Below are positions 1 to 7,692 of a stretch of DNA of 18,604 bases, piece after piece. The notes below the pieces were generated by a model. That model saw only the letters and a program-made list of their open reading frames with translations, was not told the origin of the DNA and did no database searches. The translations under genes were made by a program, and so were the position numbers. Location of the stretch: the NCBI GenBank assembly GCA_039199225.1, contig JBCCSZ010000145.1, forward strand, positions 1 to 18,604, in the 5' to 3' direction. Position 1 is the stretch's first letter. The number at the start of each line of letters is the position of its first letter. This stretch comes from JBCCSZ01 sp039199225. GTDB lineage: Bacteria > Bacteroidota > Bacteroidia > Chitinophagales > Saprospiraceae.

Positions 1-186
1 AATCTGACGGATGGAATCAAGGCCGCCATAAAAATTAGAGGCTCTCTGATAGCCCAATAGGTTGACCATACTATCCATGGTGTAGTTGGGTCCTTGCCCA
101 TCAAAGTTGTGGTATACTTGTGTTTCCCATTTGTATAGATCATAAGTTGCTTGGCTGCCGCCCATGACAACTGCGCAAGGCACCAA
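1..186 (-). pseudogene. Fragment of alpha/beta-hydrolase-like protein, inverted copy
   Basis: The minus strand is open from 186 to the window edge with no start of its own. It reads VPCAVVMGGSQATYDLYKWE at 183-124 and continues into the same NYT(M)DSMVNLLGYQRAS segment found on the plus strand. The VMGGSQA stretch looks like the nucleophile elbow of an alpha/beta hydrolase (Gly-x-Ser-x-Gly/Ala type). This copy therefore carries the upstream part that the plus-strand copy lacks. A stop codon at 187-189 lies just past the repeat junction. It is most likely part of the same ancestral gene, placed in reverse by inversion, duplication or a chimeric read. The family assignment rests on this motif plus the acid and His motifs in the plus copy. 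Confidence 0.5.
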
Positions 187-271
187 CTACACCCTGGATA
201 GTATGGTCAACCTATTGGGCTATCAGAGAGCCTCTAATTTTTATGGCGGCCTTGATTCCATCCGTCAGATT
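1..271. repeat. Fold-back inverted repeat, ~100-bp arms
   Basis: Positions 1-100 are the reverse complement of 172-271, pairing position p with 272-p. Hand alignment gives about 96 of 100 matches: one mismatch near 194, two at 181-182 and one at 174. The spacer 101-171 is 71 bp. Both arms encode the same hydrolase segment in opposite directions. The left arm reaches position 1, so the repeat may extend beyond the window. It could be a real inverted duplication or a fold-back chimera made during amplification or assembly. Confidence 0.93.
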
Positions 272-853
272 TTACACGACCCCAGCTTGATTCAATATCG
301 GGAGGATGTGGATATGCTATTCCATATGTCCAGCGATGATCCTCCTATTTATTTTGCCAATAAGTCTCAAGCTACTCATCCCAGCCAGGACCTTTTCCAC
401 CATTCCCTCCACGGTCGGGAAATCAATGATGCAGCTTTGGCGGCAAACATCCCGGAGGTCAAAGCGTTCATTCCCGCCCTATCCATCAATACCACCAATG
501 GAGAGAGTGAACGGCAATTTGTCATACGCCATTTGAATACTTGTAGTCAAAATCAAGAAAATAGCCAAACAAGTGATAATATCCTAAATGCGTTAACGCT
601 TCAAAATCCCCTCGGCCTAGCGGTTGACATTTACCCAAATCCTGCAAGAGAATTCATTAACATCAATTTATCAGGGAACAGCATTAGAGACATTGAACTC
701 TACTCCATCTCTGGCCAGTTGATGAGTAAGCAAAGTGGTGAGCTGTCCAATAAGCTCACAATGCCCATCCATATGTTTTCACCGGGCATCTACTTTCTAA
801 CCATAACCGATCAGATGGGAACGAAACATTCTCATAAATTGGTGATTGAATAA
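164..853 (+). CDS. 5'-truncated alpha/beta-hydrolase-like protein with T9SS sorting domain
   Basis: The frame gives 229 residues, but the ATG at 164 lies in the spacer of the fold-back repeat, so the native N-terminus is missing. Homology to the opposite-strand copy starts near 172. Residues 7-105 match the second half of a secreted esterase-like alpha/beta hydrolase: SSDDPPIY (57-64) could supply the acid and FHHSLHG (78-84) the catalytic His. The serine elbow (GGSQA) is seen only on the inverted copy. Residues 154-229 form a type A T9SS sorting domain, with IYPNPAREF, SISGQLM, PGIYFLTI and a final KLVIE. The intact protein would be exported by Sec, crossed over the outer membrane by T9SS, and act at the cell surface or outside. 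The substrate cannot be inferred. As written the product has no signal peptide and would not be exported. Confidence 0.7.
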   Translation: MTTAQGTNYTLDSMVNLLGYQRASNFYGGLDSIRQILHDPSLIQYREDVDMLFHMSSDDPPIYFANKSQATHPSQDLFHHSLHGREINDAALAANIPEVKAFIPALSINTTNGESERQFVIRHLNTCSQNQENSQTSDNILNALTLQNPLGLAVDIYPNPAREFININLSGNSIRDIELYSISGQLMSKQSGELSNKLTMPIHMFSPGIYFLTITDQMGTKHSHKLVIE

Positions 854-877
854 TCGTTAAATAGTAGAATCGAAATT

Positions 878-916
878 CAGATGCTTGTAGTACCTCTGTG
901 GTGTTGCAAGCATCTG
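878..916 (+). terminator. Hairpin after hydrolase gene (weak terminator)
   Basis: CAGATGCTTG (878-887) pairs perfectly with CAAGCATCTG (907-916) across a 19-nt loop, 25 nt after the stop at 853. There is no clear T-run on either side, so an intrinsic terminator is uncertain. It may be a 3'-end stabilising hairpin. Confidence 0.4.
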
Positions 917-1031
917 TGTAAAGGGGAGTATTTCATTAACTATGTCCATCAGCTTTACCACATTTGGGATATCGGTCTTGCTAAATGCAGTTGCCCCGCA
1001 TAGGGGTAATTGACATTTTAGCTTTTGTTAC

Positions 1032-1286
1032 TCATAGTTCTTTTACCCATGCTATTTCTTTATTCAATACCTCAATCGCTCCAGGATTATTAAGGCATCT
1101 ATTTCTTACATATTCTATTCTTTGCTCATCCAGCTTTAATCCAAGTTCTGAAATATAATTGATGTACTCCTTTATTTTAGCTATTCTTTCTTTAGGATGT
1201 GTCATCATTTCCTTTGCAACTGGCGAAAATTTATCAACGAATGATCTGCTATAATAATTAATCATTCTCTGATGATTTTCATTCAT
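1032..1286 (-). CDS. Small hypothetical protein, probably 3' half of a frameshifted gene
   Basis: Eighty-four residues, mainly charged and helix-forming (YYSRSFVDKF, KERIAKIKEYINYISELG), with no signal peptide or membrane segment, so likely cytoplasmic. The frame stays open upstream of the ATG (ENLIAANLTEEQ precedes it), and its stop-free start meets the end of the preceding small ORF. Removing two bases from the TCTCTC run at 1319-1324 joins the two into one protein of about 163 residues. I suspect a DUF6985-like protein from the overall pattern (beta-rich start, an EQxxxxxFLLKNQE-like helix, then a helical C-half). That family call is weak and comes from memory of the fold pattern. Base composition is more AT-rich than in neighbouring genes, which could indicate transfer. 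Confidence 0.5.
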   Translation of the reverse strand: MNENHQRMINYYSRSFVDKFSPVAKEMMTHPKERIAKIKEYINYISELGLKLDEQRIEYVRNRCLNNPGAIEVLNKEIAWVKEL

Positions 1287-1312
1287 TTGTTCCTCTGTCA
1301 GATTGGCTGCAA

Positions 1313-1525
1313 TTAAATTCTCTCACATAGGATTTCCTGATTTTTAAGAAGAAAATTAATGCATTCAACTTGTTCAACATATGGCTCATATTCATCTGTT
1401 TGAAAGTCTCGAATTATGAATCTTGTGAACTTGCTTTTGGATTTAAAATCAAACTGATTAAAAAACGCCAACTCGAGATCAAACTCCCACTGACCATCAA
1501 ATTTATATGCTTCTTCTCTGCTCAT
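1313..1525 (-). CDS. Small hypothetical protein, probably 5' half of a frameshifted gene
   Basis: Seventy residues starting at ATG 1525, reading YKFDGQWEFDLELAFFNQFD near the N-terminus and EQVECINFLLKNQEIL near the end. It stops 26 bp before the next small ORF on the same strand, in another frame. The frame change falls on a GAGAGA dinucleotide run (minus strand). A 2-bp contraction there gives LCE-NLIAANLTEEQ and a continuous reading frame. It is therefore likely the N-terminal half of one small cytoplasmic protein, now split by an indel or a sequencing error. Function unknown; DUF6985-like at low confidence. The A-rich stretch before the ATG is usual for Bacteroidota starts, which lack strong Shine-Dalgarno sites. 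Confidence 0.5.
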   Translation of the reverse strand: MSREEAYKFDGQWEFDLELAFFNQFDFKSKSKFTRFIIRDFQTDEYEPYVEQVECINFLLKNQEILCERI

Positions 1526-1627
1526 TTTTTAATTATGAGCAGCTTGGAAACGTATGCGCAAAAGGTGGAGTTACTACATTGATGGCTGCTTAGCAAGTGC
1601 GATGAATTCTCACCAGAACCCAGGGTC

Positions 1628-4600
1628 CTATTTTTTCTTCTTTCGCTTTTTCTTCAGTTGAATGTCATAATCATCCAATGTGCCTTTCACTCTGAGGTTC
1701 AAATAGCGTGTCTTTTTGTTTGGGTCCTTTTCGATAATTTCCTCATCGCCTGTTTCACCCTCCTTTGTTTTTTTACTGCCAAATATCTTGTAGCGGGCGC
1801 CTTCCTTGATGACTTTCCAAGGGATGCGAATGTAATAATCCAGCTTACCAAGCAAGGACTGTTCTCCTGATAGTTCATAATGCCCCAAGGTCGACTCGAT
1901 GGTCATATTGGGTATGGTAATGGTGCCATTCGTAATGTCCATGTGGTTTTGGAGCGTATCAAATTGAACCAAAGATAAGTTCTTATCCCCCATGTAATCG
2001 GACAGCATGAGTACGGGCTCATAGTTTTCCAGTCGACCATTCAACAGCTCAACATCCATGTGAATTTCAGATTGGTCTAAGTCTGGAACCATGTCTGGAT
2101 ACACGCGAATATTTCCGGTAACATCTGCCGACAATTGACCGTGGACGTAATCAGAAATGACCTCGTCCTGCCCAAAGTTTTCATATTTAAAGAGCAACTG
2201 ATCCAAATCTGCCTGTACCACCTTCAGCCGCGGCTTGAGGTAAATCCGGTCTGGATTGCTTCCATTGAAGTAGCCCGACATTAGGAATTGCCCTCCAGCA
2301 GCCAGCATGCTCATCGTATCGACATAGATGTAATGATCATGCGTCGTCCTCAGCCTGCTGTGGATTTTCTGCAGGTCGATGTGGTGATAAATAAAATGAT
2401 CCACATCCAAATCAAAGGTCATGTCGGTAAAAGGCAACTCATAGATATTGAACGCCTTACTGTGGGCTTCAACATCCTCTGTGGTGGCTTGCGTTTTAGC
2501 AGTTTTAGATTTATTAGGCGGAGCTGTATCAAATGCAAACAATTGATCAAAATCGATGTAATTGGCTTTGAGGCCAAAATGGTTGTCCCGAAGTTTAATG
2601 GACTCGTCTTTCCCTAGGTAATAGTTCATGTCGATGTCGAAAACAGTACGACCTATCTTGCCATGCATTTTTTCAATGAGCAGATGCTCATCTTCGTAAT
2701 GGAACCTCCCGGAAAAATCCTCAAACCGCATGGGGTGTACATGCATCTTTGCATCAAATTGGTCCAGGTCCACATCTATCGAATGCAGCTTGGATTCTTT
2801 GTAATGCATGGCACCATTCACATGCAGCTTAAGATTGTCGAATTCTTCGTGGCGGTAATCTTCGGGAACGTAGTTCTCCCCTTGATAAGAAAAAACATCC
2901 TCCAATTTTAGCAAGTTGGCATTTAGGCTGATGTCCAATGCTACATCGCCAGCCAAAGTATCTTTCATCCAAAACCCGTAGTCATGGACATTGCCGTTGA
3001 AATGAAAATCAGACTTATCAATAAACCCAGTAAAATCAACAATCTTTAAATCCCGATCATCAATGAGGATGTCCGCATGAAAATCATGTAGCTCATGAGG
3101 ATAATGTTTCAACTGTGCATGCAGTCCTTCTATAAAGAACTCTCCTTTTGGTAAATGCTTGTAGGCCGTCAATCCCTCTGCAGTAGAATTGAACTTTAGC
3201 TGTATCCTTAAGTCTTCCACTTGCTCATCTATCCCACTACTATCGCCTTTTGAAAAGCCCGTTAATTCTGCAATATCCAGGAGCTTAGAACTCATTTCCA
3301 ACGCTGCTTCAATGGGCGCATTCAATTTTGCACTTCTGTCCAAAGTATCGACCATTAGGGAACCATAGTTTTGAACGTTGCCACTGAGGCGAAAGTCAGA
3401 CTTGTCGATGAGCCCGGAGCAATTAGCAATATTTATACGACCACTATCTATCAGAATATCAGCATGAAAGTTGTTCAGCTTGTGAGGGAAGGTTTTCAGT
3501 TGGGCATCGAGCCTTTCTATAATGAACGCTCCTTCGGGCAAGTATTTAGACTCGGTGATGGCACGCGCGCTGGACTTGGCTTTCAACAACAGGCTCAAGT
3601 CTTTTATTTGCTCATTGATCCCAGTGCTGTCGCCGGCCGCAAAGCCCGTCAGCTCGGAAAGGTCGAATAGGTTGGAGCTTATTTTCAGTTCTGCCTCGAC
3701 TGGAATATTCGTGTGGTGAACGATGGCCGGAAGGTCAGAAACATAGCCCTCTAGCGACAAGTCCGTAGCGCCCATTTTCAAATCAAATTTATCCAAAACA
3801 CCCTTCTTGCCAGTCATTGCCAAATGCATATCCAATTGGTCGATTGGTATCCTCAAGTCGCGGGATTCCACATGTAGGTTTCGGATATTCAATTCGCTGT
3901 AATAAGCTTGATTCAATGCGTTGAGTGCCTTTTCCGGATGCTCCAAATCGATGATGTCGTGAAAACGCATGTCGAGCTGTACATTGCCAGAAACATTTTC
4001 GATGTAGGACAGATTGAAAAACTGGGTAAGAAATTCCAGGTTAAAGTCTGTATGCAGCTCTAGTGCTACATCCGGTTCAACGAAGTTTTTTACAAGTAGC
4101 GAAGCGGTAAAATTACCCCGCTCTAATTTTGAGGTAAAGTCTTCAATGGAGAATTCCATCGTCTCCAGAGATTTTCTCTCGCCATTGGTAAAGTGACCTT
4201 TGAAGCCCAGATCATCCACTCGCTTGCGTACATCCACATTCTCTAGAAAGGCTTCATTTGCACCAAATTCAGCATCGATAAACGGCATCTGGCCATTAGC
4301 CGTTGGACCGACGACATCCGCATTAAAATAAAACTCCCCTGCATTATTGTAGCGTTCCAGCGTAGGAATGAGGTCTTCTGGCGCAAAGGCGATCAGCATA
4401 TCAAAGTTTGGCTTGGTACCGTTTACGTGTAGGTCCAGTGTCATATCCTTTTTTGTTTCAATGCTGCCATGAATCTTGAAATCACCATTCTCCATCTTTA
4501 TGCCCGAGGGTGCTATTTCGAGCAAGCCGGAAACTTCATTGAACACAATATCTGTATGGAATTCAAAGTGCTTATGCTTTATGAAACTGGTATCTTGATT

Positions 4601-5233
4601 TTGGATGATGTTCAACTCAAACTCCGTATCGATGTGGGCCTCAATTTCATTTTCGGAAGTTTTAAAGCCACTTTTTGCCCAGTAAATAAAGGTCTCAACA
4701 TCCAGATTATTCGCCTCGTCCAACTTGTGAATATCAAGATTTTTGAGTTCAATATTTTTCAAATGAATAGCAAGCGGCTCCTCTTCCACAACCTGCTCGC
4801 TTGGTGTCGCCAGCGCATTTTCAAAGTTCAGCCGACCATCTTTGTGTTTGATGATGTTGAGGAAGCCATCTTCGATCAGCAATTTTTGAACATCGTAGTT
4901 GGCAGCAACAATGTCCCATACATTGAAGCCCACATATATATCTGCTACATCCAAAATAGGGGAAGCATTCTTCTCTTTTGATTCATAAATCTGTAGACTG
5001 TCGACTTTTATGGAGACGTAAGGGAAGTTTTTAAACGGAGCTATATGAGTGTCTCCTATGACAATCAGGCCCTTATGCGTTTTGTTCAAGGCGTCTATCT
5101 CTCCTTGAACGAGTCCATCTTGTTTTTGATAGAAGATAAAGATCAAAATCCCAACCAATAACACGGGCAGTAGAATACTTAAGAATATAAGCTTTTGCCA
5201 CAATTTCCATCGATTCAGCAAGTTCAATTTCAT
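1628..5233 (-). CDS. AsmA-like inner-membrane-anchored protein, 1201 aa
   Basis: One transmembrane anchor at about residues 14-35 follows a short basic N-terminus. The rest is predicted periplasmic and rich in alternating beta-strand patterns. The N-terminal region (GLIVIGDTHIAPFKNFPYVSIKVDSLQI, residues about 55-82, then DIYVGFNVWDI) is characteristic of AsmA-family proteins, as is the C-terminal block with YLNLRVKGTLDDYDIQL (about 1173-1192). Known relatives (AsmA, YhdP, TamB) are thought to form long grooves carrying phospholipid between inner and outer membranes. Residues 512-640 and 641-769 are tandem repeats of about 129 residues, roughly half identical. The protein ends in a lysine-rich tail (KKKRKKKK). 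It is monocistronic here: the nearest genes are on either side of long gaps. The ATG at 5233 is chosen because it gives the basic-plus-hydrophobic anchor. Family call firm, substrate unknown. Confidence 0.88.
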   Translation of the reverse strand: MKLNLLNRWKLWQKLIFLSILLPVLLVGILIFIFYQKQDGLVQGEIDALNKTHKGLIVIGDTHIAPFKNFPYVSIKVDSLQIYESKEKNASPILDVADIYVGFNVWDIVAANYDVQKLLIEDGFLNIIKHKDGRLNFENALATPSEQVVEEEPLAIHLKNIELKNLDIHKLDEANNLDVETFIYWAKSGFKTSENEIEAHIDTEFELNIIQNQDTSFIKHKHFEFHTDIVFNEVSGLLEIAPSGIKMENGDFKIHGSIETKKDMTLDLHVNGTKPNFDMLIAFAPEDLIPTLERYNNAGEFYFNADVVGPTANGQMPFIDAEFGANEAFLENVDVRKRVDDLGFKGHFTNGERKSLETMEFSIEDFTSKLERGNFTASLLVKNFVEPDVALELHTDFNLEFLTQFFNLSYIENVSGNVQLDMRFHDIIDLEHPEKALNALNQAYYSELNIRNLHVESRDLRIPIDQLDMHLAMTGKKGVLDKFDLKMGATDLSLEGYVSDLPAIVHHTNIPVEAELKISSNLFDLSELTGFAAGDSTGINEQIKDLSLLLKAKSSARAITESKYLPEGAFIIERLDAQLKTFPHKLNNFHADILIDSGRINIANCSGLIDKSDFRLSGNVQNYGSLMVDTLDRSAKLNAPIEAALEMSSKLLDIAELTGFSKGDSSGIDEQVEDLRIQLKFNSTAEGLTAYKHLPKGEFFIEGLHAQLKHYPHELHDFHADILIDDRDLKIVDFTGFIDKSDFHFNGNVHDYGFWMKDTLAGDVALDISLNANLLKLEDVFSYQGENYVPEDYRHEEFDNLKLHVNGAMHYKESKLHSIDVDLDQFDAKMHVHPMRFEDFSGRFHYEDEHLLIEKMHGKIGRTVFDIDMNYYLGKDESIKLRDNHFGLKANYIDFDQLFAFDTAPPNKSKTAKTQATTEDVEAHSKAFNIYELPFTDMTFDLDVDHFIYHHIDLQKIHSRLRTTHDHYIYVDTMSMLAAGGQFLMSGYFNGSNPDRIYLKPRLKVVQADLDQLLFKYENFGQDEVISDYVHGQLSADVTGNIRVYPDMVPDLDQSEIHMDVELLNGRLENYEPVLMLSDYMGDKNLSLVQFDTLQNHMDITNGTITIPNMTIESTLGHYELSGEQSLLGKLDYYIRIPWKVIKEGARYKIFGSKKTKEGETGDEEIIEKDPNKKTRYLNLRVKGTLDDYDIQLKKKRKKKK
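2927..3700 (-). repeat. Tandem internal repeat in AsmA-like gene (2 x 129 codons)
   Basis: 3314-3700 encodes residues 512-640 and 2927-3313 encodes residues 641-769. They align without gaps. Shared landmarks are ELTGF, GDS.GI.EQ, LP.G.F.IE, AQLK, FHADILID, IDKSDF and GNV. About 67 of 129 residues are identical by hand count, while the DNA has drifted, so this is an old duplication. Confidence 0.85.
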
Positions 5234-6277
5234 AATGGATCGAAGATAATAACTTTACATCTAGGGAGCCTCCAAAAATGGATGAACGAAATTAATTGAA
5301 TTAGGTTGTGCAGACTATGCAATTTTAACCTCTTATCGGAGGTAAAGGTCACCTCCAAGAGCGAAAAGCCAAATGCTGCAGCATCTTTCGATGGATGCTT
5401 GACTGTATCGAACACAAAACACCCAACTTTCTGGACTTGTATTGCGCCATTGCACCTTTGTCTCGCAGCTGTAATATTAGTCAAAAATAGGCAGCTAACC
5501 TACTGGTGAAACTTCCTTGGGTTTCATTCCTCAAAACAACTTTCAGACCAAGCCTTTCAATGTCCTAAGATAATAAGAAGTTGCCAATTGTCCCCATCAA
5601 ATTGCGATACCGCCGGCAATCGCTAGGGGTAGGTATGCCAATCAAACCACCAGAAATATACGGACTCCTCAAGCTGAATTTTCACTCTTTTAAAAGACTC
5701 TGCCAGCTTGGGTCTCAACGCTGATTGGTTTCTCCTCCAGACCTTCTCTCAGAGCAAAACAATCACCCCCGGACAGCTAGGAGATGATATTCGATTGATG
5801 GCTAGCTTATCGTAAGTCACCAAAAAAATTCTATCTTTTTCCAAAATTCACTCAACAAATTTCAAAAAGTCTTGTTCTACGGGTTGTAAGGATAATTACA
5901 AAGGCTTATCTTTTTTTACCTCATACTTCACATTTTTTTTAATCTTTTATAGGCACTACCTTCGACTCTTTAAATCGGGAAAGATAAAAATCAAAAACGG
6001 TCTTACACCTCTATCTTGAACTAAGGTATTCGCCCTTCGAGTAAGGCGACCATCGTTCAATGAAAGCAAATTGCTCCAAATGCTTATAAGAAAAAATAGG
6101 CGTTTCTTATAGCATCATTGGGAAGGATAGACCTGTGTATTGACCAACCTCATCACAATCTATTTCTATCGATCAAAATGGCCAAACGCATTAGATGAAG
6201 CTCGTTTCAGCTTGAGTGTTCCTATGCACCTTTTCTTGAATTCAAAACCATATTTTATCCATTAAAACGATCGAAAC
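5234..6277. other. 1.04-kb intergenic region with several hairpins, no convincing gene
   Basis: No reading frame here looks like a complete gene. The left end is the upstream region of the AsmA-like gene, and the right end is the leader of the first S74 gene. Paired elements seen: GGAGGT/ACCTCC (5338-5343/5351-5356); CCCC and GCGAT pairing with ATCGC and GGGG (5592-5608/5619-5629); TTGTAA/TTACAA (5884-5889/5896-5901); and a long stem at 6080-6115. One stop-to-stop stretch (5678-5815, 45 codons, lacking an upstream start) reads protein-like (LGLNADWFLLQTFSQ) and could be a gene remnant. The block 5950-6000 is shared with the region upstream of the second S74 gene. Confidence 0.6.
6080..6115. 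other. Long hairpin in leader of first S74 gene
   Basis: TATAAGAAA (6085-6093) pairs perfectly with TTTCTTATA (6103-6111) over a 9-nt loop. The stem continues as ATGC (6080-6083) with GCAT (6112-6115) past one bulged T at 6084. That makes 13 bp, about 160 bp before the start codon. Its T-poor 3' side argues against a terminator. It could be a protein-binding palindrome or an RNA leader element. Confidence 0.5.
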
Positions 6278-7432
6278 ATGAAAATGAAAAGTTTACTTAC
6301 CCTACTATTTTTTTTGGCTTTACAAGGCATGGTCTTCGCCCAGTTTTTTCCGATTGGTCTTTCTGGTAAAATTACGAATAACAACGACAATGGTGTGTTG
6401 ATCAAAAGTGGTCCACTCCCCAGTGCCAATCCGCCTTTGTTTGGGCAATTGGATGTGCGCGGTGACAATATGATTCTTGCCGACCCAAGCACAACTACTT
6501 TTCCCAGCAGATTCATTGGACTTGGCGTAGCAGGTGGTGGCAGCACCAATGCATGCCCGGGTTATGGCATTCGCATCCAGCCCAATATAAATAATCAGTT
6601 GAGTCTCTTTTTGCAATCGGATGGTTTGCCTACCCTTCAATTTGGTCCCGGTGCCTTTTTCTTTAAATACAAAGGATCTCCATCCAGCCTTGGCTGTGGT
6701 AACACCGTAGTCGCCATTACCCCAACGGGCCGCACCACCTTCTCAGTCTTTGGCAGTATCTCCGCGACTTCCTTCCGCATCAGCTCCGACAAGCGCCTGA
6801 AGCGCGACTTCGAGGACATCAATTCGCCCCTCGACAAGATTTTGGCAACCAATGGTCAACGCTATTTCTACACCGATAAGATGACCGAGTACCAATACAG
6901 CAATATGCCAGAAACCGAACAGCTCGGCTACATCGCTCAGGAGCTACAAGAGATTCTGCCCCAAGCAGTAGAAGAAGACGACAATGGATACCTCATGGTG
7001 AAGTACCACATGTTGGTTCCAGTCATCACCGAAGCTATGAAAGAGCAGCAAGACGTCATCGACCAACAGCAAGCCGTCAATGATCAACAAAGAGCCAGAA
7101 TTGCTCAGTTGGAAGACCGCCTCGGCCGCATCGAGCAAGTACTCAATCAACAGGGCCAACTGAACTTGGGTAAAGACAACATCGAGCTGAGACAAAATCG
7201 CCCCAATCCTTTTGGCAAGAACACCACCATCGATTACAAATTGCCCAATGACTTCAATGCCGCCAGCATCCGCATCATTGATGCTTCCGGTAAAGAAATT
7301 CGCAACTATGCCATCAACAATGCTGCAGGCCAGTTGGATGTAGACGGAACAGACCTGGGTTCAGGCATTTACTACTACAGCCTAATCATTGATGGCCAGA
7401 CTGTGAGAACAGAGAAAATGATCGTCAAATAA
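6278..7432 (+). CDS. Secreted S74-chaperone (tail-fibre-type) protein with T9SS tail, copy A
   Basis: 384 residues. Signal peptide 1-21 (hydrophobic LLTLLFFLALQ, cleavage after VFA). Passenger region about 22-165 contains GQLDVRGDNMILADP (56-70) and just two cysteines, C93 and C140. A peptidase S74 intramolecular chaperone domain spans about 169-255, starting SSDKRLKRDFED and including QLGYIAQELQEILPQAV. S170 and K175 have the Ser-Asp-x-x-x-Lys spacing of the autocleavage dyad known from endosialidase tailspikes and MyRF. A Gln-rich coiled coil follows (about 256-297). The T9SS type A tail is 304-384, with RQNRPNPF, IDASGKEI and GIYYYSLI. Expected product: a trimer exported to the cell surface. 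It is 79% identical by hand count to the next gene and presumably arose by tandem duplication. Similar proteins are usually annotated 'tail fiber domain-containing protein'. There is no phage context here. Ligand unknown. Confidence 0.88.
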   Translation: MKMKSLLTLLFFLALQGMVFAQFFPIGLSGKITNNNDNGVLIKSGPLPSANPPLFGQLDVRGDNMILADPSTTTFPSRFIGLGVAGGGSTNACPGYGIRIQPNINNQLSLFLQSDGLPTLQFGPGAFFFKYKGSPSSLGCGNTVVAITPTGRTTFSVFGSISATSFRISSDKRLKRDFEDINSPLDKILATNGQRYFYTDKMTEYQYSNMPETEQLGYIAQELQEILPQAVEEDDNGYLMVKYHMLVPVITEAMKEQQDVIDQQQAVNDQQRARIAQLEDRLGRIEQVLNQQGQLNLGKDNIELRQNRPNPFGKNTTIDYKLPNDFNAASIRIIDASGKEIRNYAINNAAGQLDVDGTDLGSGIYYYSLIIDGQTVRTEKMIVK

Positions 7433-7692
7433 AAAGCGATCTCAAATTTATGAAGCTGTTTTTAGCGCTAGGTGCCTGGACAAAATTATGTTATCCTTAT
7501 TTAATTTGTCTAGGCACTTAATTGCAATGGTTTAAAATTGGGAAAGTTAAAGCTCAAAACAGTGGTACAAACTCAATTGATCACCCACAGAGCAACTCTA
7601 TCGATCATATGACCAAATAAACTGGGTGGACCTTTTTTCACTCTACATTATTTGCTCTAAACTATTTTTTCATCCATCTAAATGATCGAATC
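7433..7692. other. Intergenic leader of second S74 gene with shared block
   Basis: 260 bp between the paralogues. It starts with the hairpin at 7469-7520. The block 7511-7560 (TAGGCACT, then TTTAAAATTGGGAAAG) matches 5950-5999 upstream of copy A, as do the last ~15 bp before each ATG (GATCGAA..ATGAAAATG). The duplication therefore carried its upstream control region. The copy A leader is about 145 bp longer after this block. Confidence 0.6.
7469..7520. terminator. 19-bp hairpin between the S74 paralogues
   Basis: TAGGTGCCTGGACAAAATTA (7469-7488) pairs with 7502-7520. It forms about 19 bp with G-U wobbles and one extra A, over a 13-nt loop. It lies 37 nt after the stop of copy A, so it probably marks the 3' end of that transcript. 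There is no strong T-run, so Rho-independent termination is uncertain. Its right arm overlaps the TAGGCACT element shared with copy A's upstream region. Confidence 0.5.

Noticed and set aside
4469..4981. 170-codon plus-strand frame inside the AsmA-like gene
   Set aside because: Fully antisense to a well-supported gene, with no family motif.
5230..5484. 84-codon minus-strand frame overlapping the AsmA-like start
   Set aside because: Its composition is unlike a protein and it overlaps another small frame on the opposite strand.
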